Positions 1-6,979 of a stretch of 64,000 nucleotides of DNA are shown here, piece after piece; position 1 is the stretch's first letter, and every line of letters starts with the position of its first letter. The notes under the pieces are model-generated. The model ran no database searches and had not been told where the DNA came from. It saw only the letters and a program-made list of their open reading frames with translations. The stretch covers positions 372,001-436,000 of the forward strand of contig NZ_LR134289.1 of the NCBI RefSeq assembly GCF_900636535.1, read 5' to 3'. Made by a program: the position numbers and the translations under genes. The stretch comes from Chryseobacterium gleum. Lineage in GTDB: Bacteria; Bacteroidota; Bacteroidia; Flavobacteriales; Weeksellaceae.

Positions 1-771
1 ATCGGTGACTGTATTACAGAAGAAGCTCTTCCTTCCTATGAGTCATGGCTGATGGGTGTTGACGGAATCAATCAGGAAGAAAAAGTAGGCTGGGCTAACT
101 GGGTAAGAGCCTGGACCGCTGAGGAAAACAGACACGGAGATTTATTAAACAAATATCTTTACCTGTGCGGAAGAGTAAATATGAGAGAGGTTGAGATTAC
201 TACCCAATACCTTATCAATGACGGTTTTGATCTGGGAACAAGCATGGATCCGTACAGAAACTTCATTTATACAAGCTTTCAGGAAACAGCAACCAATATC
301 TCCCACAGAAGGGTAGGAACGCTGGCAAAACAATCCGGTAACGGAAAACTGGCAAAAATGTGTGGTGTTATTGCTGCAGACGAAGCCAGACATGCTAAAG
401 CATATAAGCATTTCGTAGCAAAAATTCTTGAAATAGATCCTTCGGAAATGATTCTTGCGTTTGAAGATATGATGCGTAAGAAAATTGTAATGCCTGCTCA
501 CCTAATGAGACAGTCCGGACAAAAAGCCGGAGAGCTTTGGGGACATTTCTCAGATGCTGCCCAAAGATGTATGGTATATACAGGACAGGATTATATCAAT
601 ATTATGAAAGACCTTTTGGATGAATGGAAAATTGAGCACGTAAAAGGCCTTACAGAAAAAGCAGAAAAAGCTCAGGAATACCTGATGAAGCTTCCTGCAA
701 GACTTCAGAAGATCACAGACAGGGTTTCTACTCCGGATCTTCAGTTCCAGTTTAGCTGGGTAAAGAGCTGA
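1..771 (+). CDS. Acyl-[ACP] desaturase, C-terminal part (5' truncated by window edge)
   Basis: The reading frame is open from base 1 and 256 residues are visible; the N-terminus lies outside the window. The family (FA_desaturase_2, soluble di-iron) puts a double bond into acyl chains on acyl carrier protein in the cytoplasm, so the likely role is making unsaturated membrane fatty acids. The second half of the di-iron site is visible: EENRH near visible residues 41-45 and DEARHA about 90 residues later, both ExxH ligand motifs. A strong terminator follows at 808-835, so this ends a transcription unit. The call is firm; chain-length specificity cannot be read. Confidence 0.93.
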   Translation: MGDCITEEALPSYESWLMGVDGINQEEKVGWANWVRAWTAEENRHGDLLNKYLYLCGRVNMREVEITTQYLINDGFDLGTSMDPYRNFIYTSFQETATNISHRRVGTLAKQSGNGKLAKMCGVIAADEARHAKAYKHFVAKILEIDPSEMILAFEDMMRKKIVMPAHLMRQSGQKAGELWGHFSDAAQRCMVYTGQDYINIMKDLLDEWKIEHVKGLTEKAEKAQEYLMKLPARLQKITDRVSTPDLQFQFSWVKS

Positions 772-807
772 TAAGAAGTTTATTATTATTTAAATATAAA
801 AAGTATT

Positions 808-835
808 GAGTGCCTTTCTTTTTGGCACTCTTTTT
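808..835 (+). terminator. Rho-independent terminator of the desaturase gene
   Basis: GAGTGCC (808-814) pairs perfectly with GGCACTC (824-830) around a 9-base loop and is followed by TTTTT. It lies just upstream of the promoter box of the next gene. Confidence 0.88.
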
Positions 836-841
836 ATTTCT

Positions 842-849
842 TATCTTTG
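842..849 (+). promoter_or_regulatory. Bacteroidota promoter box TATCTTTG for the 872 gene
   Basis: TATCTTTG matches the TAnnTTTG -7 box of Bacteroidota sigma factors and lies 23 bases before the ATG at 872. It shows that a longer frame opening at 806 cannot be the true start, because that start would lie upstream of the promoter and inside the terminator. Confidence 0.72.
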
Positions 850-871
850 CAAAGCTAAAAAAAACAACAAA

Positions 872-1303
872 ATGTTAAATAATAAAAAGATTGCTGTTGA
901 CTTTGACGGGACTATTGTTGATGATGCCTACCCGGCAATCGGAAAACCGAAAACTTTTGCATTCGAAACTTTAAAAAGACTTCAGGCTGAAGGATACAGA
1001 CTTATACTTTGGACATACAGACACGGAAAAACGTTGGATGAAGCTGTAGAATTCTGCAGAAAAAACGGAATAGAGTTCTATTCTGTGAACTCAAGCTTTG
1101 AAGGAGAGGTTTTTGATCCTGAAACACAGTCCAGAAAATTAGATGCAGATTGGTTTATTGATGACAGAAACTTAGGAGGATTCCCGGGCTGGGGTGAAAT
1201 CTATAACATTATTCAGGAAAGAATAGAATTCCGTGTAGAAGGAAAAGAAGTTCTTGCCTACTCAAAACTTAAAAAAGAAAAGAAAAAAGGACTTTTTTGG
1301 TAG
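872..1303 (+). CDS. HAD-superfamily hydrolase (BT0820-like), 143 aa
   Basis: A small HAD-fold phosphohydrolase. The nucleophile motif DFDGTIV is near residues 10-16 and the acidic DDRN motif near residue 105, with the metal-binding Asp pair expected of HAD enzymes. Length and sequence resemble compact Bacteroidota HAD proteins of unknown substrate. The start at 872 (MLNNKK) is chosen because the TAnnTTTG box lies at 842-849; an upstream start at 806 would add 22 residues encoded by the preceding terminator. The C-terminus is very lysine-rich. The gene stands alone between the terminator at 808 and a repeat-like spacer. Substrate unknown. Confidence 0.8.
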   Translation: MLNNKKIAVDFDGTIVDDAYPAIGKPKTFAFETLKRLQAEGYRLILWTYRHGKTLDEAVEFCRKNGIEFYSVNSSFEGEVFDPETQSRKLDADWFIDDRNLGGFPGWGEIYNIIQERIEFRVEGKEVLAYSKLKKEKKKGLFW

Positions 1304-1309
1304 AATATA

Positions 1310-1462
1310 GAAATTGGAAGCCAGATATCAGACATTAGTTTTTAATATCAAGTGCTTTTGGTCTTTTATAATTTATAGTAGAAAGTTCAGTAGATGATGA
1401 GAAGTAAAAATAAGCATAACGCTGTAGTCTAGCTTCTAACATCTAATATCTAACATCTATAT
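1310..1462. repeat. Intergenic degenerate inverted repeat, type A (AGATGTTAGA-like words)
   Basis: The left part (1312-1338) carries GGAAGCCAGATATCAGACAT. The right part (1425-1461), read on the opposite strand, carries TTAGATATTAGATGTTAGAA followed by GCTAGAC. Both arms consist of slightly varied words of about 10 bases and are complementary in sense, so the spacer could fold into a long imperfect hairpin. No ORF is present. Three elements of the same design but different words occur elsewhere in this window. Confidence 0.5.
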
Positions 1463-1465
1463 ACA

Positions 1466-2275
1466 ATGATTCAATTAAAAACGATAGACGAATTACGTCT
1501 GATGAAGGAGAGTGCCCGTTTGGTTTCTAAAACATTGGGAATGTTGGCAAAAGAAATTAAACCGGGAATTACAACCTTATATTTAGATAAACTGGCTCAT
1601 GATTTTATTAAAGATCATGGGGCTGAACCTGCATTTTTAGGGTATGGAGGATTCCCTAATTCTCTTTGTATCTCTCCGAATGAGCAGGTGGTTCATGGCT
1701 TTCCAAACAACGATGTAGTAAAAGAAGGAGATGTTCTTTCCGTAGACTGTGGAGTTATTCTTAACGGTTTTGTTGGAGATCATGCCTATACTTTTGAAAT
1801 CGGGGAAGTAAAGCCGGAAGTTAAAAAATTACTGCAGGTAACCAAGGAATCTCTATATAAGGGGATTGAGCAGTGTATCAGAGGGAAAAGAATAGGAGAT
1901 ATCTCCCATGCAATCCAGGCACACTGTGAAAAAGAAGGGTATGGAGTGGTAAGAGAACTTGTAGGACACGGTTTAGGAAGAAAAATGCATGAAGATCCAC
2001 AGGTTCCTAACTACGGAAGACAGGGAAGCGGAAAAGTAATTAAAGACGGTCTTGCCATTGCTATAGAACCGATGGTTAATATGGGAACTGAGAAAGTGAA
2101 ATTCCATAATGACGGCTGGACGGTTACTACTTTAGATAACATGCCATCCGCTCACTTCGAACATGACGTAGCGGTAATCAACGGTAAGCCGGTATTACTT
2201 TCAACATTTGAATATGTATATGAAGCTTTAGGGATTGTAAGTGATGAAGAAAAGCAGTTCCAACTTGATTTTTAA
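1466..2275 (+). CDS. map: Methionine aminopeptidase, type I
   Basis: Cytoplasmic metalloprotease that removes the initiator methionine from nascent proteins. The 269 residues show the five metal ligands in order: Asp in SVDCGV, Asp in GDHAYTF, His in GHGLGRKMHEDP, Glu in AIEPMV and Glu in FEHDVAV. There is no N-terminal zinc finger or SH3 linker, as in bacterial type Ia enzymes. The stop codon overlaps the ATG of the downstream methyltransferase by one base (TAATG at 2273), implying translational coupling. The upstream spacer is an imperfect inverted repeat. Confidence 0.96.
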   Translation: MIQLKTIDELRLMKESARLVSKTLGMLAKEIKPGITTLYLDKLAHDFIKDHGAEPAFLGYGGFPNSLCISPNEQVVHGFPNNDVVKEGDVLSVDCGVILNGFVGDHAYTFEIGEVKPEVKKLLQVTKESLYKGIEQCIRGKRIGDISHAIQAHCEKEGYGVVRELVGHGLGRKMHEDPQVPNYGRQGSGKVIKDGLAIAIEPMVNMGTEKVKFHNDGWTVTTLDNMPSAHFEHDVAVINGKPVLLSTFEYVYEALGIVSDEEKQFQLDF

Positions 2276-3042
2276 TGAAAAAATTAACGAAGCTTTTACT
2301 GAATAAAATTCCACGTCCGATGCTTATTAAAATGAGCATCTGGGCAAGGCCGCTTATTTATCAGTTTTTCAAAGGAGATCAGTTTTTAGACCCTATTGAT
2401 GGAAGATCTTACAGAAAATTTCTTCCGTACGGATATGGTAAGCAGCGTGAAAATGCTCTTTCCCCAGGAACTTTAAGTTTGGAAAGACACCGCCAGATGT
2501 GGCTCTATCTTCAGAATGAAACTGATTTTTTCATTAAAAATTATAAAGTTCTGCATATTGCTCCTGAACAGGAGTTTTTAAGGAAGTTCAAAAGAATGAG
2601 CAATCTTAACTATATCTCAGCAGATTTATATTCTCCGATTGTAGATGTAAAGGCTGATATCCTGGACCTGCCGTTTGAAAATGAAAGCTTTGATATTGTT
2701 TTCTGTAACCACGTGCTGGAACATATAGAAGACGATGCAAAAGCAATGAGCGAACTGTACAGGGTATTAAAGCCCGGCGGATGGGGAATTCTTCAGGTTC
2801 CGATGAAAAATTCACTGGAGAAAACCTATGAAGATTTTACCATTAAAGATCCTAAGGAACGCCAGAAACACTTCGGGCAATACGATCATGTCCGCTGGTA
2901 TGGAATGGATTATTTTGACCGCTTAAGAAAGGCTGGCTTTGAAACAGAACCCAATTTTTACTCACAGAAATTTTCTGAAGAAGAAATAAAAAAATATGGG
3001 CTGAGACATAATGAGATCTTGCCTGTAGTTTATAAAAAATAA
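2275..3042 (+). CDS. Class I SAM-dependent methyltransferase
   Basis: A 255-residue protein with a Methyltransf_11-type core at about residues 95-185. The nucleotide-binding part reads VLHIAPEQ, then ADLYSP, then DILDLPF, and the post-motif region is FCNHVLEHIEDD followed by ELYRVLKPGGWG. The substrate is not evident. The start overlaps the stop of map by one base, so the two are co-translated, and a bidirectional terminator follows. The N-terminal 80 residues are basic and aromatic and not typical of small-molecule O-methyltransferases. Confidence 0.85.
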   Translation: MKKLTKLLLNKIPRPMLIKMSIWARPLIYQFFKGDQFLDPIDGRSYRKFLPYGYGKQRENALSPGTLSLERHRQMWLYLQNETDFFIKNYKVLHIAPEQEFLRKFKRMSNLNYISADLYSPIVDVKADILDLPFENESFDIVFCNHVLEHIEDDAKAMSELYRVLKPGGWGILQVPMKNSLEKTYEDFTIKDPKERQKHFGQYDHVRWYGMDYFDRLRKAGFETEPNFYSQKFSEEEIKKYGLRHNEILPVVYKK

Positions 3043-3045
3043 AAT

Positions 3046-3080
3046 AAAACCCGTCTTCAACAATTGAAAACGGGTTTTAT
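3046..3080. terminator. Bidirectional terminator between convergent genes
   Basis: AAAACCCGT (3046-3054) pairs with ACGGGTTTT (3070-3078). A/T runs on both sides let it end the methyltransferase transcript on the + strand and the T9SS gene transcript on the - strand. Confidence 0.85.
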
Positions 3081-3086
3081 TTTATG

Positions 3087-3797
3087 TTATTCTTTCGTAA
3101 AAGGATAAGATTTATAATTTTCAAGAGCTAAAATATACTGCCCTTTTTGAAAACTGCTTGTATCAATGGACATATTAACACCACTCGTTATAGTTTCAAA
3201 TACCAGTTTTCCGGAGAGATCATAAATCTTAAGCCGAAGATTTCTCTCAATATTTTCAATATGTAACATCTCTTTTACCGGATTTGGATATGCTTTAAAC
3301 GTTTTTGCAGCGGCATCAGTTTCTTTAGTACTCAGTTGTGAAGTATTGTTATAATAAACTTTATTTCCTGAAGGATCCGTAATTATCAGTGTTTTGAGGT
3401 TACCGTTTGTAATAATCTGATAGCTGTATATAGATGCATAAGCTCCTGAAATGTAAGTGTCACAGTTTTTCTGATCGTAGGCACGAACAGCTGATGCATT
3501 TCCGCCATTATAAAACAAAAGAGTACACGAGCTGGCTGTTTTGATAAGATTGTTACTTCCGGGCATAACTCCAAAACTCATCATGGATGTATTGTAATAC
3601 CTTGAATTGATAACATAGCTTGTACCTCCCGCTGAATTGAATGTGGTAGCAGGAACTCCGTTATCTATTAAAGGGGTATTGGTTGTCTGGCCGCTGTTAG
3701 ATACCATCTTGGAAATATACCAGTTATTGGAAAGTAGTTCAGAAGTTTGCTGGGCAGTCAGTAAACCGCCTGCTAAAAGGAATAGAATTTTTTTCAT
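3087..3797 (-). CDS. Secreted protein with T9SS type A C-terminal sorting domain
   Basis: 236 residues. An N-terminal signal peptide (MKKILFLLAGGLLTAQQ) leads a 130-residue body with no family I recognise, rich in Asn, Tyr and Ser. The last 75 residues form a type A sorting domain: FKAYPNPVKEMLHIEN, then LKIYDLSGKLV, then a final beta segment. This tail sends proteins across the outer membrane through the type IX system of Bacteroidota, so the product is probably surface-attached or released. It is a single-gene unit between two terminators. Function of the body is unknown. Confidence 0.85.
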   Translation of the reverse strand: MKKILFLLAGGLLTAQQTSELLSNNWYISKMVSNSGQTTNTPLIDNGVPATTFNSAGGTSYVINSRYYNTSMMSFGVMPGSNNLIKTASSCTLLFYNGGNASAVRAYDQKNCDTYISGAYASIYSYQIITNGNLKTLIITDPSGNKVYYNNTSQLSTKETDAAAKTFKAYPNPVKEMLHIENIERNLRLKIYDLSGKLVFETITSGVNMSIDTSSFQKGQYILALENYKSYPFTKE

Positions 3798-3882
3798 AGG
3801 TTAAAAGTTTCCGGTAAAGATATAAAGAATTTCTTCTTTATCTGTTTTGCCAGTATAGTTAAAGTGAAGATTTTAAATAAAC

Positions 3883-3915
3883 AAAAAACCGTCTCTATTA
3901 TGAAGACGGTTTTTG
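3883..3915 (-). terminator. Terminator of the SMR exporter gene
   Basis: AACCGTC (3887-3893) pairs with GACGGTT (3905-3911). On the minus strand the stem is followed by a T-rich tail, and it lies directly after the stop at 3946. Confidence 0.8.
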
Positions 3916-3945
3916 TTTTTAAATATTGATTGAAGTTATGCGCTT

Positions 3946-4278
3946 TTAGTGTGATGAAGACACGGCTTTTAAACCTACTACAGAACCAATAAGGGTTACA
4001 ATAAAGAATATTCTCCAAAAACTTACAGGATCTTTAAAGAAGATAATTCCCATTAAAGCAGTTCCCACCGCTCCGATACCCGTCCAAACCGCATAAGCTG
4101 TCCCGATAGGTAAAGTCTGGGTTGCTTTAATCAGTAAAAGCATACTGATAGTCATTGTTACCAGAAAACCGGCAAACCAGTAATAGGATTCTGTTCCGGA
4201 AGTTTCTTTTGCTTTTCCCAGACAAGATGCAAACGCGACTTCAAATAACCCGGCTACAATTAATATAATCCAATTCAT
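3946..4278 (-). CDS. SMR-family small exporter, Gdx/SugE (guanidinium) type
   Basis: 110 residues with four predicted transmembrane helices, the usual SMR length. The conserved Glu of helix 1 is in AGLFEVAFA. Helix 3 carries GTAYAVWTGIGAVGTA, the sequence that separates Gdx/SugE guanidinium exporters from EmrE-type drug exporters in this family. It would act as an inner-membrane dimer exchanging protons for a small cation. It stands alone as one gene, not as a paired heterodimer. No guanidine riboswitch was recognised upstream; the upstream spacer instead holds a degenerate inverted repeat. Confidence 0.88.
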   Translation of the reverse strand: MNWIILIVAGLFEVAFASCLGKAKETSGTESYYWFAGFLVTMTISMLLLIKATQTLPIGTAYAVWTGIGAVGTALMGIIFFKDPVSFWRIFFIVTLIGSVVGLKAVSSSH

Positions 4279-4345
4279 TTTTTTAATTTTTCTACTGCAA
4301 AGTTCAGAATTTGGAGGCAGAAAAAATTTTACAATTGTTAAAAAA

Positions 4346-4493
4346 TGAAGGCAAGCTGGAAGTTATTGTCTCATAAGATAATTAGCAAACATTTTTTAGA
4401 TAAAGTTCTTAGAAGCATTAATTAATAAAAATGAGCAGGATTTCTTAATGGACTATCATAACTTCCTTCTTCCATCCTCCAGCTTCCATCCTC
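4346..4493. repeat. Intergenic degenerate inverted repeat, type B (GGAAGCTGGA words)
   Basis: The left arm contains AAGCTGGAAGTTAT (about 4353-4366). The right arm (4456-4492), on the opposite strand, carries AAGCTGGAGGATGGAAG and then AAGGAAGTTAT. The two arms share AAGCTGGA and GGAAGTTAT, but the right arm has about 14 additional bases of the same GGAAG-type word. The spacer between the SMR and Crp genes otherwise holds no ORF. Confidence 0.55.
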
Positions 4494-4503
4494 AAAATCA
4501 AAA

Positions 4504-5067
4504 TTATTTTATCTCCGCCCTTATTCTGCTCAAACTTACCTGGGTAATTCCAAGATAAGACGCAATATAACCCAGCTGAACCCTCTTAAGCAATTCAGGC
4601 TGATAGGTCATAATATCCTTATAACGTTCCAAAGAGGTTTTGAACTGTCTGGAAATGATCAGTTCCTCGGATTTGATCATTTCAGCTTCTGCCAGTTTTC
4701 GTCCCCAGTTAGCGATATGAATATCCTCATTAAAGAGTTTTTTGAGGTTCTCCGTTTCCATTCTGTACAAATCGCAGTCTTCCAGAAGTTCTATACTTTC
4801 ATAGCCGGGCTTATCCTCTACATAGCTTTTCATGGATAATATACATTGGCCTTCGCTTCCAAACCAGAATGTAATATCATTTTCAGACGTTGAAGAATAG
4901 GCACGTGCAATTCCTTTCCTGATAAAATACAGATAGGGAACCACTTTATCTGCTTCCATCAGGCAGAAACCTTTAGGATGCGAAACTTCAGTGATATACT
5001 TTTTTAAACTGTTTTTTGATGCTTCAGGAAGAAGGTAAATCTGGTCAAGAATCTGGTCTATATTCAT
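4504..5067 (-). CDS. Crp/Fnr-family transcriptional regulator
   Basis: 187 residues. The N-terminal cyclic-nucleotide-binding-like beta barrel spans about residues 20-115 (VPYLYFIRKGIARAYSS) and the C-terminal winged helix includes LGYIASYLGITQVSLSRIRAEI, a recognition helix typical of Bacteroidota Crp-like proteins. The cAMP-contacting RxS motif is not evident, so the ligand is unknown. The gene is monocistronic, with its promoter side facing era. Its target may be the adjacent exporter gene; that is inference from position only. Confidence 0.85.
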   Translation of the reverse strand: MNIDQILDQIYLLPEASKNSLKKYITEVSHPKGFCLMEADKVVPYLYFIRKGIARAYSSTSENDITFWFGSEGQCILSMKSYVEDKPGYESIELLEDCDLYRMETENLKKLFNEDIHIANWGRKLAEAEMIKSEELIISRQFKTSLERYKDIMTYQPELLKRVQLGYIASYLGITQVSLSRIRAEIK

Positions 5068-5263
5068 AAAGATGAATTCTAATTTTCAAAAATATCAGTT
5101 TTAGGTAATGCAATACAAAATAATCGGATATTTTTTAACCTTGCAAAATATCCGTTTTTGTATTTATTTTTAAAATTTCTTTTATTACAGCCACTTAAGG
5201 TTATATAACTCTCTTTTTTCTTCTAAATATTGAGATAAACTGTAAAGACCGATTTTGTTTTAC

Positions 5264-5271
5264 TAACTTTG
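5264..5271 (+). promoter_or_regulatory. Promoter box TAACTTTG of era
   Basis: An exact TAnnTTTG match 20 bases before the ATG of era at 5292. Confidence 0.7.
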
Positions 5272-5291
5272 CAGTTCGTAATATTATTTTT

Positions 5292-6167
5292 ATGCACAAA
5301 GCTGGATTTGTAAATATAGTTGGAAAGCCCAATGCCGGAAAATCGACTTTGCTTAACCAATTAATGGGTGAAAAGCTGGCGATTGTAACGCAGAAAGCGC
5401 AGACAACCCGTCACAGAATTTTTGGTATTTATAATGAAGATGATCTTCAGATCGTATTTTCTGATACTCCAGGAGTATTGGACCCAAAATACGGGCTGCA
5501 GGAAAAAATGATGGACTTTGTAAAAGACTCTCTGCAGGATGCTGATGTTTTCCTGTTTATTGTAGATGTTACCGATAAAGCAGAACCGTCAGAATTTTTA
5601 ATTGAGAAACTGAATAAAATTCCTGTACCTGTCCTTCTTCTGCTGAATAAAGTAGATCAGACGGATCAGGCAGGTCTTGAGAAATTGGTGGAAGAGTGGC
5701 ACAACAGAATTCCAAAGGCGGAAATTTTGCCTATTTCTGCTTTGAATGCTTTCAATACAGAAGTGATTCTTCCTAAAATAAAATCGTTACTTCCTGAGAA
5801 TCCTCCTTACTACGATAAAGATCAGTTCACAGACAAGCCTGAAAGGTTTTTTGTTAATGAGACCATCCGTGAGAAAATTCTTCTGAATTATGATAAAGAA
5901 ATTCCATACTCTGTAGAAGTGGTTACAGAGCAGTTCAAGGAGAAAGAAGGAATTATCTTTATTGATTCTATTATTTATGTAGAAAGAGATACCCAGAAAG
6001 GAATTATTATCGGCCACAAAGGGGAAGCTATCAAAAAAGTAGGAACTGAAGCAAGATTGGACCTTGAAAAATTCTTTACTAAAAAAATCCATTTAAACTT
6101 ATTTGTAAAAGTGAAAAAAGACTGGAGAAAGAATGACAGGGATCTCAAAAATTTCGGTTACAGATAA
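5292..6167 (+). CDS. era: GTPase Era
   Basis: Essential ribosome-assembly GTPase that binds 16S rRNA near its 3' end during 30S maturation. All G motifs are present: GKPNAGKST (G1), DTPGV (G3) and NKVD (G4). The C-terminal KH domain carries GHKGEAIKKVG followed by LFVKVKKDWR. The length of 291 residues is normal. It is preceded by its own TAnnTTTG box and followed after 66 bases by a DoxX gene with no terminator between, so co-transcription is possible. Confidence 0.97.
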   Translation: MHKAGFVNIVGKPNAGKSTLLNQLMGEKLAIVTQKAQTTRHRIFGIYNEDDLQIVFSDTPGVLDPKYGLQEKMMDFVKDSLQDADVFLFIVDVTDKAEPSEFLIEKLNKIPVPVLLLLNKVDQTDQAGLEKLVEEWHNRIPKAEILPISALNAFNTEVILPKIKSLLPENPPYYDKDQFTDKPERFFVNETIREKILLNYDKEIPYSVEVVTEQFKEKEGIIFIDSIIYVERDTQKGIIIGHKGEAIKKVGTEARLDLEKFFTKKIHLNLFVKVKKDWRKNDRDLKNFGYR

Positions 6168-6233
6168 ACTAAAACGGCCGGAATCCCGTTGTATTAAAAG
6201 ATTTTTATTACCTTAGTATAAATTTTTTAGTAG

Positions 6234-6662
6234 ATGAACTATAATAATTCAAATTCAGGCTCAATACCTAAAGATATTGTTTTATTGGTGGTGAGAGTAT
6301 TTGTCGGTTTTGCAATGCTTTCTCATGGTTTTCCAAAGCTTCAGATGCTATTGGAAGGTGGTAAAATCGAGTTTTTCGATTTTATGGGACTGGGACCACA
6401 GGTATCGCTAATTCTTACGGTTTTTGCTGAATTTGTTTGTTCTATACTACTTATATTAGGACTTTTTACAAGAGTTGCTTTGGGATTCCTGATTTTTACC
6501 ATGATCATTGCTGGTTTTATAGTGCATGGTGCAGATCCTTTTGAAAAGAGAGAACTGGCACTGGTCTATCTGTCTGTTTATCTTCTGCTCATGGTAATAG
6601 GAGCCGGAAAAGTTTCCGTAGATCATATGATAGAAAAAAGAAAAAGAGCTTCAGACTGGTAA
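6234..6662 (+). CDS. DoxX-family membrane protein
   Basis: 142 residues with four hydrophobic segments. The DoxX signature FVGFAMLSHGFPKLQ is at about residues 24-38, and the C-terminal helix is followed by a basic tail (EKRKRASDW). The family comprises small inner-membrane proteins, some linked to thiosulfate:quinone oxidation or oxidative stress, but the role here cannot be told. It may be co-transcribed with era, and its transcript would end at the hairpin 6691-6717. Confidence 0.85.
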   Translation: MNYNNSNSGSIPKDIVLLVVRVFVGFAMLSHGFPKLQMLLEGGKIEFFDFMGLGPQVSLILTVFAEFVCSILLILGLFTRVALGFLIFTMIIAGFIVHGADPFEKRELALVYLSVYLLLMVIGAGKVSVDHMIEKRKRASDW

Positions 6663-6690
6663 TTTAAAGGATAAAATGCAAAATAAAGAA

Positions 6691-6717
6691 AGGCACTTCA
6701 TTTGAAGTGCCTTTTTG
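6691..6717. terminator. Bidirectional terminator between doxX and the GG-leader peptide gene
   Basis: AGGCACTTCA (6691-6700) pairs with TGAAGTGCCT (6703-6712) and is followed by TTTTTG on the + strand. The minus-strand side is also T-rich, so it can end both convergent transcripts. Confidence 0.88.
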
Positions 6718-6720
6718 TTT

Positions 6721-6873
6721 TTAAGGTCTGCAAGAAGGCAAGCAATCCCATATAGGAGAACCTGTTGGTGTTCTGGCAACTATACAAGCTACATATCCTG
6801 TATCACATAATGGAGCATTTCCTCCGATAATAGTCTTTAGATTTCTCTTTGTTAGTTTGCGTAAATTTTTCAT
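6721..6873 (-). CDS. Small double-glycine leader peptide, bacteriocin-like, 50 aa
   Basis: Read directly from the minus strand: ATG at 6873, stop at 6721. The N-terminal 18 residues are MKNLRKLTKRNLKTIIGG, a basic amphipathic leader ending in a double glycine, the site cut by C39-type peptidase/ABC exporters. The remaining core has 32 residues with four cysteines (positions 23, 30, 44, 48), enough for two disulfides or thioether rings. Bacteroidota carry many such bacteriocin-like precursors of unknown activity. No exporter, modification enzyme or immunity gene is nearby. It could be an antimicrobial or a signalling peptide. Confidence 0.78.
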   Translation of the reverse strand: MKNLRKLTKRNLKTIIGGNAPLCDTGYVACIVARTPTGSPIWDCLPSCRP

Positions 6874-6965
6874 ATTATTTTTAATTTGTAAAGTAAATGT
6901 AATAAAAAATAGTTATGACACCAAAAGGAGTCTTAATTTTAATGTTAAAATTCTTTTAAATTCAC

Positions 6966-6973
6966 TACATTCG
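6966..6973 (+). promoter_or_regulatory. Probable promoter box TACATTCG of the S9 peptidase gene
   Basis: TACATTCG is one base off TAnnTTTG and lies only 7 bases before the ATG at 6980. Transcription would begin at or next to that codon, so either the message is leaderless or the in-frame ATG at 6989 is used. Confidence 0.4.
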
Positions 6974-6979
6974 TAGAAA

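Noticed and set aside
806..871. Upstream extension of the HAD gene
   Set aside because: It overlaps the desaturase terminator and the TATCTTTG promoter box, so it cannot be translated from the native transcript.
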